Origin: Lentzea californiensis
GTDB lineage: Bacteria > Actinomycetota > Actinomycetes > Mycobacteriales > Pseudonocardiaceae
DNA: 64,000 bases
Assembly (NCBI RefSeq): GCF_024648825.1
Contig: NZ_JANBBE010000005.1
Location: forward strand, 62,001-126,000
Reading direction: 5' to 3'
In this document: positions 1-7,352 of the stretch, in pieces
Layout of the letters: every line of letters starts with the position of its first letter
How positions within the stretch are numbered: position 1 is the first letter of the stretch
Notes under the pieces: model-generated
Told to the model about the DNA's origin: nothing
Database searches by the model: none
What the model saw: the letters and a program-made list of their open reading frames with translations, nothing else
Position numbers and translations under genes: made by a program

Positions 1-1
1 C

Positions 2-316
2 CTGGTGGAGGCCTGCCGCTCGGCCATGCGCGGCGAGCCGTTCCTCTACCCCGGCGCGGTGAACTCGCTGATCCGCAACTACCTGGATCGAGCCAAGGAG
101 GGCGGCGGCTTCCCGGCCAAGGCGATCACCGATCGCGAGGAGGAGATCCTCAAGCTGGTCGCGGAGGGCCACTCCTCCAAGGAGATCGCCGACATGCTCG
201 TGATCAGCGTCAAGACCGTCGAGCGGCACCGGGCCAACCTGCTGCAGAAACTCGGGCTCAAGGACCGCCTCGAACTCACCCGGTACGCGATCCGCGCCGG
301 GCTCGTCGAACCCTAG
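2..316 (+). CDS. LuxR/NarL-family response regulator, C-terminal part (5' end outside window)
   Basis: The frame is open from base 2 to the TAG at 314-316, so the gene starts upstream of the window and only its last 104 residues are visible. They contain a complete LuxR/NarL helix-turn-helix (TDREEEILKLVAEGHS, then SSKEIADMLVISVKTVERHR), the DNA-binding domain typical of two-component response regulators. The N-terminal receiver domain expected for this family would lie outside the window, so its presence is inferred. The stretch before the HTH (AVNSLIRNYLD) matches the linker found in NarL-type regulators. The next gene begins 9 bp downstream on the same strand, so the regulator may be cotranscribed with the cation antiporter genes. 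Confidence 0.85.
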   Translation: MVEACRSAMRGEPFLYPGAVNSLIRNYLDRAKEGGGFPAKAITDREEEILKLVAEGHSSKEIADMLVISVKTVERHRANLLQKLGLKDRLELTRYAIRAGLVEP

Positions 317-325
317 GACACTCGA

Positions 326-799
326 GTGAACGTCGAAGTGACGCCCCTGCCCGGCATAGGGGTCAGGCAGGACTTCTCCCTCCGTTCCGGCCGCCGGATC
401 GGCGTGATCTCTTACCGCGACGGCAAGTTCGAACTCATCATGTCCAAACAGGATGATCCCGACACGACCGCCGCGTCGATCCCGCTCGCGCCGGAGGAGG
501 CGGGCACGCTCGCCGGGCTGCTCGGGGCGCCGCAGCTCGTCTCGAAGCTCGCCAGGCAGCACGCCGACATCACCGGGATCACGACCCGCCAGCTGCCGGT
601 CACGGCGTTCTCCAGCCGCACCCTCGGCGACACGGCGTTGCGCACCCGCACCGGCGCCTCCATCGTCGCGGTCGTGCGTGCGGGCAACGCGCACCCGTCG
701 CCCGGCCCCGGCTTCCTGTTCGAGAACGGCGATCTCGCGGTCGTCGTCGGCACCGCGGACGGTCTCGACGCCGCCGCGGACATCCTGACGGGCGGCTGA
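326..799 (+). CDS. cation:proton antiporter regulatory subunit (TrkA-C domain protein)
   Basis: A 157-residue soluble protein of the KhtT-like class that accompanies CPA2 antiporters. The N-terminal half is a small beta-rich domain. The C-terminal half (about residues 85-155: TGASIVAVVRAG ... NGDLAVVVGT) is a TrkA-C/RCK-C fold, which in this family binds a small ligand and gates the partner transporter. The GTG at 326 is preceded by AGGA with about 7 bp spacing, which supports this start. The antiporter gene begins only 4 bp after its stop, so the two almost certainly form one operon and one transport system. The transported ion (K+ or Na+) cannot be told from sequence. Confidence 0.85.
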   Translation: MNVEVTPLPGIGVRQDFSLRSGRRIGVISYRDGKFELIMSKQDDPDTTAASIPLAPEEAGTLAGLLGAPQLVSKLARQHADITGITTRQLPVTAFSSRTLGDTALRTRTGASIVAVVRAGNAHPSPGPGFLFENGDLAVVVGTADGLDAAADILTGG

Positions 800-803
800 G
801 ACT

Positions 804-1975
<1,172 letters not shown>

Positions 1976-1979
<4 letters not shown>

Positions 1980-2284
1980 GGTGGCCGGCACTCCTGCTGG
2001 TCCTGCTGCTGGCGTTCGTCGGCACGAGCACCCGCGACACGGCCGCGGACCGGCCGGGATCGGGGCTCAACGCGCCGGTCTCGGCCGTCCACGTGCAGAC
2101 GACGGCGTCCCCGGACGCCTGTTGGGCGCTGCCCGGCTCCACGACGGGCCCGTGCCCGCCACGGGCCCGTGCAGCCGTCGTGGTGGCCGCCGCTCAGAAC
2201 GTAGAAGCAACGACTGCAGGTCACCGGTCGAGCCGGGCACCGCCGCACGCGGCCGCTCCCGGCTCCACCCACCCCCTGACCTGA
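1976..2284 (+). CDS. small exported or membrane-anchored protein, function unknown
   Basis: A 102-codon frame starting at GTG 1976, whose GTGA overlaps the antiporter stop (TGA 1977-1979), a typical coupled start. The product opens with arginine and a strongly hydrophobic stretch (WPALLLVLLLAFVG), a signal peptide or membrane anchor. The rest is Ala/Pro/Arg/Thr-rich and low in complexity, with two cysteines (about residues 49 and 59). No family is recognised. The coupled start and the signal-like N-terminus are the only support; the low-complexity tail could equally come from an unselected frame in GC-rich DNA. A pair of 11-bp palindromes lies inside it (2144-2171). Confidence 0.45.
2144..2171. 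repeat. two copies of a self-complementary 11-mer, 17 bp apart
   Basis: ACGGGCCCGTG occurs at 2144-2154 and again at 2161-2171. Each copy is self-complementary around GGGCCC, and the copies can also pair with one another. Flanking CGACGG and CCGTCG extend the possible hairpin. It lies inside the small frame 1976-2284, so it may be an RNA structure or simply coding low complexity. Confidence 0.5.
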
Positions 2285-2293
2285 GGACTTCAC

Positions 2294-2458
2294 ATGTCGT
2301 ACGTCGTTCTGGTGTTGTTCGTCGCGTCCGTGCTCGTCGGTGTCGGCGCGCTGGGCGCGATGCTGAAGAAGAAGGAGCCGTTCTACGGCGTGGTCGGTCT
2401 CGTGACCATCTGCGTCCCGAGTTCGCTTCTGGCGTTCCTCTACATGGCCGTGGCCTGA
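2294..2458 (+). CDS. small membrane protein, two transmembrane segments
   Basis: A 54-residue frame from ATG 2294 to TGA 2456-2458, preceded by TGAGGACTTCAC, which offers GAGG at suitable spacing. The product reads MSYVVLVLFVASVLVGVGALG, then a charged loop MLKKKEPFYG, then a second hydrophobic stretch (VVGLVTICVPSSLLAFLYMAV). That is the pattern of a two-helix membrane hairpin with a basic loop. No family is recognised. It follows the previous small gene by 9 bp, so the antiporter operon probably ends here. Its 3' end overlaps by 19 bp the end of the carboxyltransferase gene on the opposite strand. Confidence 0.65.
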   Translation: MSYVVLVLFVASVLVGVGALGAMLKKKEPFYGVVGLVTICVPSSLLAFLYMAVA

Positions 2459-3786
2459 TCAGCGGACTGGCCGAGCTGGGCGATTCCCCGCGCCACGCCC
2501 AGCTCGACCAGGTCCTGCGGCCGCAACCGCAACTCCTCCGCCGTCTGCCGCGCCCGCGCGGGGTCCCGTTTGAGGATCGCGTTCGCCAGCTCCGGTGAGA
2601 TGACCGCGAAGTAGCCGTCCGGCGTCACCCACATCCGGTCCGGTGCGGCGAACGCCAGCGCGCCACCGGAGCCGCCCTCGCCGATCACCAGCGTCGTCAC
2701 CGGCACGTGCGCGGCCGCGACCGCGGTGAACATGTCGGCGATCGCGGCGCCCACTCCCGCCTTCTCTGCGGCCGCGTCGTTGGCCGCGCCCGGTGTGTCC
2801 ACGAGCGTCAGCACCGGGATCCCCAGCCGGTCCGCCAGCCGGACGAGACGGGCCGCCGTGCGGAACCCGGCGGGCCGGGTCGCCGTGCCGCACTGCGCCG
2901 CGTAGGCGACGGTCCGCCCGTCGCGGTGCCCGAACCCGCACAGCACACCGGGGTCGACGCCGCCGCAGCGGTCGCCGTTGACCGGCTCGTGCCAGTCGAA
3001 GTAGGCCGCGAGGTACTCCTTGGCGCGCGGCCGGCCCAGCGTGCGGGCGCGCACCACCGCGTCCCAGCCGGTCTTCGGCAACGTCGCCTGGCCCAGCGCC
3101 GCCGGCACGGGGGCGGGGCCGCCGGTGGCCGTGGTGAGCAGCCGCAGCCAGCGCTCCAGCCGCTCGCGCAGCTCCTCGGGAGGCACGAGCTGGTCGACCA
3201 GACCGGCCGCGAACTGCTGCGTCACCGAGTACCCCGGCGGCCGCACCCGTGAGCCGGCGAACCCGACCTGCGCGCCGCGCAGTCCCAGCACGACGTCCGC
3301 ACCCGCGCCGAGCGTGGCCCAGCCGCCCCCGGTCGTGGGATCGCGCAGCACGGCGACGTGCGGCAGCCCGGCCTCGCGGGTCAGCGTGAGCTGCCGGGCG
3401 ATCCGGGGCAGCTGCATCAACGCGAGCGTGCCCTCCTGCATGCGGCTACCGCCGGTCGCGACCAGCGACACCACCGGCAGGCGGCGTTCGCGGGCGTGCG
3501 TGAAGGCCTGCTCGACGCGGGCGCCGGTGTGGGTTCCCAGCGAGCCGCCGAGGAACCCGAACTCGAACGCCACCACCGCGGTCGTGACGCCGCCGATCTC
3601 CGCGACCCCGCAGACGACGGACTCGCGTTCGCCGGTCGAGGCGGCCGCCCGCGCGAGCTGGTCGCCGTACCCCGGCCAGCCGAGCGGTCCGTCACCGGCG
3701 AGGGGACCCAGCTCGTCCGGCAGCTCCTCGAACGCCGACGCCAGCCGGCCGATCAGCTCACGGGCGGACTCACGCCCGCAGGGCAC
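2440..3786 (-). CDS. fused AccD/AccA-like carboxyltransferase of the malonate cluster
   Basis: A 448-residue protein with two crotonase-like carboxyltransferase halves. Residues about 1-215 are AccD/MdcD-like (GGSRMQEGTLALMQL, LRDPTTGGGWATLGAGAD). Residues about 225-448 are AccA/MdcE-like (LVDTPGA, VIGEGGSGGALA, YFAVISPELANAIL). The four-cysteine zinc ribbon of bacterial AccD is absent. It starts at a GTG inside the end of matB (17-bp overlap), and no biotin carboxylase or biotin carrier gene lies nearby. Known relatives carboxylate acetyl-CoA or decarboxylate malonyl thioesters. Its place beside MatB and a malonate-type permease suggests it turns malonyl-CoA into acetyl-CoA, replacing MatA. 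That role is inference; an acyl-CoA carboxylase subunit is the alternative. Confidence 0.8.
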   Translation of the reverse strand: MPCGRESARELIGRLASAFEELPDELGPLAGDGPLGWPGYGDQLARAAASTGERESVVCGVAEIGGVTTAVVAFEFGFLGGSLGTHTGARVEQAFTHARERRLPVVSLVATGGSRMQEGTLALMQLPRIARQLTLTREAGLPHVAVLRDPTTGGGWATLGAGADVVLGLRGAQVGFAGSRVRPPGYSVTQQFAAGLVDQLVPPEELRERLERWLRLLTTATGGPAPVPAALGQATLPKTGWDAVVRARTLGRPRAKEYLAAYFDWHEPVNGDRCGGVDPGVLCGFGHRDGRTVAYAAQCGTATRPAGFRTAARLVRLADRLGIPVLTLVDTPGAANDAAAEKAGVGAAIADMFTAVAAAHVPVTTLVIGEGGSGGALAFAAPDRMWVTPDGYFAVISPELANAILKRDPARARQTAEELRLRPQDLVELGVARGIAQLGQSADQATAM

Positions 3787-5185
3787 GCTTCATCACCTTG
3801 CCCATGTCGTTGCGCGGCAACGACTCCACGAACCGCACCACCCGAGGCCGCTTGTGCGGGGTGAGCAGCCGCGCCACGTGCCCGGCGAGCTCGTCCGGGG
3901 ACGGCTCGGCCCCGGCGGGCACGACCCAGGCGACGATCCGCTCGCCCAGGTCGTCGTCGGGCTCGCCGGTCACCGCCACCTCCTTCACGCCGGGGTGCTC
4001 CAGCAGGGCGTTCTCGATCTCGCCCGCGCCGATCTTGTAGCCGCCGCTCTTGATGATGTCCGTCGCCTTGCGCCCGACGATGCGGAAGTAGCCGTCCTCG
4101 TCGCGCGTGCCCACGTCGCCGGTGCGGAACCATCCGTCCGCGAACGCCTCGGTGGTGGCGTCGGGCCGGTTGAGGTACTCGGTGAACAGGTTCGGTCCCC
4201 GCACCTGGATCTCGCCGATCGCGCCGACGTCGTCCAGCGCCAGCCCGGCTTCGTCGACCAGCCGCACCTCGACACCGGGCAGCGGCACGCCGACCACGCC
4301 CGGCCTGCGGTCGCCGTCCGCGCGGACGCTGGTGTTCATCAGCGTCTCGGTCATCCCGTACCGCTCGACCACGCGCTGGCCGGTCGCGGCGGTGATCCGC
4401 TCGTGGTCGCGCACCGGCAACGCCGCCGAGCCCGACACCAGCAGCCGCGCCCCGCTCAACGCGTTGGCGAGCTTCACGTCGCCTCCCACCTCCTCCGCGA
4501 TGCGGTGGTACATCGTGGGAACGCCGAACATCATCGTGCCGTCGTCGTCCAGGGCCCGGACGACCGCGTCGGTGGAGAACTTGCCGAGGTGGTGCACCGT
4601 GCCGCCCCGCCGCAACGGGCCCAGCACGCCGAGGATCAGGCCGTGCACGTGGAACAACGGCAACGCGTGCACCAGCACGTCCTCCGGGGTCCACTCCCAC
4701 GCATCCGCGACCGCGTCCAAAGTGGACACGATCGCGCGGCGCGGCAGCACGACGCCCTTGGGTGCACCGGTGGTGCCCGAGGTGTAGACGATCAACGCCG
4801 GGGCCTCGCCACCGGGATCGGCGAACGGCTCGAAGGCACCGCCGTCGAGCGTGACGTCGCGGCGCGGCACCGAATCCAGTCCGGCGGGAAGCGGTGTGCC
4901 GGGAGCCGCGAGCACCTGCACGGGCGCGCTGTCCGCCACGATGTGCGCGAGCTCGCGTTCGCCGACCTTCGGGTTGAGCGGCACGGCGGGCACCCCGGCG
5001 AGCAGGGCCGCGACCACCGCGACACACGTCTCGATCGTCGGGGTCGCCCAGATCGCCACCCGAGGCAGGCCGGACAGCTGCCGCGCCAGTGTTCCGGCGC
5101 ACGCGGCGAGCTCGGTGTGGGTGAGGGTGCGGTCGCCGAAGCGGAGGGCGACGCGGTCGGACTGCAAGGCGAACATCAGGGTCAC
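3770..5185 (-). CDS. matB: malonyl-CoA synthetase (malonate--CoA ligase)
   Basis: A 471-residue ANL-superfamily adenylate-forming enzyme: malonate + ATP + CoA -> malonyl-CoA + AMP + PPi. The P-loop-like A3 motif is VYTSGTTGAPKGVVLPRR, the A5 region reads ERYGMTETLMN, the A7 aspartate is in WFRTGDVG, and the C-terminal hinge and lysine region is SGGYKIGAGEIENALLE, close to characterised MatB proteins. Length fits MatB (about 480-510) rather than longer acetyl-CoA synthetases. The GTG start overlaps the permease stop by 4 bp (GTGA) and the 3' end overlaps the carboxyltransferase start, so the three genes are translationally coupled. Methylmalonate is a known side substrate of such enzymes. Confidence 0.9.
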   Translation of the reverse strand: MTLMFALQSDRVALRFGDRTLTHTELAACAGTLARQLSGLPRVAIWATPTIETCVAVVAALLAGVPAVPLNPKVGERELAHIVADSAPVQVLAAPGTPLPAGLDSVPRRDVTLDGGAFEPFADPGGEAPALIVYTSGTTGAPKGVVLPRRAIVSTLDAVADAWEWTPEDVLVHALPLFHVHGLILGVLGPLRRGGTVHHLGKFSTDAVVRALDDDGTMMFGVPTMYHRIAEEVGGDVKLANALSGARLLVSGSAALPVRDHERITAATGQRVVERYGMTETLMNTSVRADGDRRPGVVGVPLPGVEVRLVDEAGLALDDVGAIGEIQVRGPNLFTEYLNRPDATTEAFADGWFRTGDVGTRDEDGYFRIVGRKATDIIKSGGYKIGAGEIENALLEHPGVKEVAVTGEPDDDLGERIVAWVVPAGAEPSPDELAGHVARLLTPHKRPRVVRFVESLPRNDMGKVMKRALRA

Positions 5186-6504
5186 CAGATTCCCGGGACG
5201 ACGAGGGCGAGCCAGACCAGCGGCGGCGCCGCCGCGACCATGATCCCGCCGTAGACCATCAGTTGCTTGAAGAACTTGTCACGGTCGACGTCCTGCGCGC
5301 CGGCCAGCACCAGGGCGCCGTTGGTGGAGAACGGGCTCACGTCGACCACGGTCGCCGACACCGCCAGGGCCGCGATCAGGCCGATCGCGCTGACCTCGCC
5401 CTGCAGCAGGAACGGCACGGCCAGTGGGATCAGCGCGCCCATGATGCCGACGGACGAGGCGAACGCCGACACGATCGCGCCGATGTAGCAGATCAGCAGG
5501 GCGGCGAGCAGGGGAGCGCCGACACCGGCGACCGAGTCGCCCGCCCACTTGATCGTGCCCATCGTCTGCAGCACGGCGACGTAGGTGAGGATGCCGCAGA
5601 TCAGCAGCACCGTCGGCCAGGTGATCTGGGTGATCGCCTCCTTGGAGGTGTCCGGCCACACCACGCTGAGCAGCACGGCCACCGTGATCGCGGCGAGGCC
5701 GACGTCGAGGTCGAACACCAGCGCGGCGATCACGAGGGCCGCCAGGCCGAGGAGGGTCGCGATGCGGGGCGCGGTCAGGGCGACGCGCTCTTCCGCCACG
5801 TCGGTCACGTCGCGGGTGTCGTCGTCACCGACTCCACCGCCGAGAGCGTCGTCGCCACCACCACCGGTGCGGGCCAGCGCGGGTGCTTCCAGCGGTTGCC
5901 TGGCGAGCTTCATGCCGCCCAGCACCACGAACACCACGGCGGCGATCAGCAGGTTCACCACGAGGCTGGCCAGGAACAGCACGACCTCGTTGCCCGGCAG
6001 GCCTTCCTTGGCCACGATGCCGTTGACGATCGTGCCGTAGATGCTGATGGGGGAGAACCCGCCGGCCTGCGCGCCGTGCACGACCATGACGCCCATCAGC
6101 AGCGGGCTGATCCGGTACTTGGCCGCGAAGCCCATCGCGATCGGCGCCACGATGGCGACCGCGGCGGGGCTCACCGCGCCGATCGCCGTCAGCACGCCGG
6201 TGATCGCGAACATCACCCACGGCATCAGCGCGATCCGTCCGCCGACCAGCCGGATCGCCATGTGCACCAGCCAGTCCGTGGTGCCGTTGGCGCGGGCGAT
6301 GGCGAACAGGAACGTCACCCCGACGAGCACGACGAACAAGGAGCCGGGGAAGCCCTTGAAGATGTCGTCGGTCTTCATGTCCGCCACCAGCGTGCCGACC
6401 CCGAAGGCCGCGGCGAAGGCGAGCGCACCCATGTTGATCGACCTGGTCGTGGCTAGGACGAACACCACGACCAGCACGAGTATCGAGATCAGTTCGGCGG
6501 ACAT
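5182..6504 (-). CDS. MatC/SLC13-type dicarboxylate (malonate) permease
   Basis: A 440-residue membrane protein with about 11-12 hydrophobic segments. The N-terminal half (SINMGALAFAAAFGVGTLV ... FLFAIARANGTTDWL) fits the MatC N-terminal family. Both halves carry the paired re-entrant pattern of SLC13/CitMHS carriers (GAVSPAAVAIVAP and DVSPFSTNGALVLA). The ATG at 6504 has GGGAG about 7 bp upstream; the frame is open further upstream, but that part covers the operator region and does not resemble the family. It is the first gene of the operon permease-matB-carboxyltransferase, so malonate or a close dicarboxylate is the likely substrate. Confidence 0.87.
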   Translation of the reverse strand: MSAELISILVLVVVFVLATTRSINMGALAFAAAFGVGTLVADMKTDDIFKGFPGSLFVVLVGVTFLFAIARANGTTDWLVHMAIRLVGGRIALMPWVMFAITGVLTAIGAVSPAAVAIVAPIAMGFAAKYRISPLLMGVMVVHGAQAGGFSPISIYGTIVNGIVAKEGLPGNEVVLFLASLVVNLLIAAVVFVVLGGMKLARQPLEAPALARTGGGGDDALGGGVGDDDTRDVTDVAEERVALTAPRIATLLGLAALVIAALVFDLDVGLAAITVAVLLSVVWPDTSKEAITQITWPTVLLICGILTYVAVLQTMGTIKWAGDSVAGVGAPLLAALLICYIGAIVSAFASSVGIMGALIPLAVPFLLQGEVSAIGLIAALAVSATVVDVSPFSTNGALVLAGAQDVDRDKFFKQLMVYGGIMVAAAPPLVWLALVVPGIW

Positions 6505-6544
6505 GCAGGGCTCCCGTCGTTGGGACTGTCCGGGTGGGTTGGCC

Positions 6545-6631
6545 TGAGCCGGCTCAGTGGCCAAGTGGTTCAGCCACTTTCCGCCCACGGTCCAGCCGCT
6601 GTCAAGAGGTGGCCTAGTGGCTGAGCCACTT
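6545..6631. promoter_or_regulatory. divergent control region with related palindromes (probable GntR operators)
   Basis: Between the permease and the GntR gene lie AAGTGGTTCAGCCACTT (6563-6579) and AGTGGCTGAGCCACT (6616-6630). They share the consensus AGTGGYTSAGCCACT and have centres 52 bp apart, about five helical turns. A separate perfect 12-bp palindrome, TGAGCCGGCTCA, sits at 6545-6556. The arrangement suits dimers of the adjacent FadR-type regulator binding on one DNA face and controlling both directions. The regulator-site link is inferred from position. Confidence 0.65.
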
Positions 6632-6650
6632 GACCGGTTATCCTGGGACG

Positions 6651-7352
6651 ATGTCCGAGGCACTGAGGCCGATGGTGAAGTCCCGCCTGTACGAGCAGGT
6701 GCTCGAACGCCTGCGCGCGCACGTGACCGAGGCCGGGCTGAGCGCGGGGGACAGGTTGCCCGCCGAACGCGACCTCGCCGCGAGCCTCGGGGTCAGCCGC
6801 GCGTCGGTCAAGCAGGCGATCGTGGTGCTCGAGGTCCAGGGCCTGGTCGAGGCAAGGCACGGCGGAGGCACGTACCTGGTGCGCGACACCCTCGACGTCG
6901 AACCGGTCGAGCAGCTCGTCGAACGCCGCAAACGCCTCCCCGAGGTGCTGGAGGCCCGCGAAGCGCTGGAGACCAAGCTCGCCGAACTGGCCGCCGAACG
7001 CCGCACCGACGCCGAGCTGGAGACGATCCGCGAGGCGCTGGACTTCATGCGCGACGAGATCGACGGCGGTGACAACGGGGTGGAAGGGGATCGCCGCTTC
7101 CACGCCGCCGTCACCGCCGCCGCCCACAGCTCGCTGCTCGCCGAGTTCATGAAGACCATCGCCGAGCAGATCACCGAGAGCCGCACCGAGTCGCTGCGCC
7201 AGCCGGGGCGCCCGTCCCGGTCACTGGCGCAGCACACGGCGATCTACGAGGCCATCGCCGCGGGGGACGCGAAGAAGGCCGCCGCGGCGATGCGCAAGCA
7301 CGTCCGCACCGTCGCGAAGGTCAGGCTGCTCACCTGGGTGCCCGAAGACTGA
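6651..7352 (+). CDS. FadR-type GntR transcriptional regulator (malonate cluster)
   Basis: A 233-residue protein. Residues about 5-75 are a GntR winged helix (YEQVLERLRAHV ... AERDLAASLGVSRASVKQAIVVLEVQGLVEARHGGGTYL). The remainder is an all-helical FCD effector domain (EVLEAREALETKLAELAAERR ... RRFHAAVTAAAHSSLLAEFM). In this subfamily the FCD domain binds organic acids or CoA esters. ATG 6651 is taken as the start; a TTG at 6630 is in frame but would overlap the second palindrome. It is divergent from the permease-matB operon and is probably its local regulator (MatR-like role, inferred). The 3' end overlaps the GH31 gene on the opposite strand by 23 bp. Confidence 0.87.
   Translation: MSEALRPMVKSRLYEQVLERLRAHVTEAGLSAGDRLPAERDLAASLGVSRASVKQAIVVLEVQGLVEARHGGGTYLVRDTLDVEPVEQLVERRKRLPEVLEAREALETKLAELAAERRTDAELETIREALDFMRDEIDGGDNGVEGDRRFHAAVTAAAHSSLLAEFMKTIAEQITESRTESLRQPGRPSRSLAQHTAIYEAIAAGDAKKAAAAMRKHVRTVAKVRLLTWVPED

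Noticed and set aside
3020..5254. 744-residue plus-strand frame across matB and the carboxyltransferase
   Set aside because: Shadow of the third codon positions; no domain, Arg/His/Gly-rich, and both opposite-strand genes match families.
6505..6663. N-terminal 53-residue extension of the MatC-like permease
   Set aside because: Runs through the operator palindromes, is hydrophilic and unlike the family; ATG 6504 has a good ribosome site.
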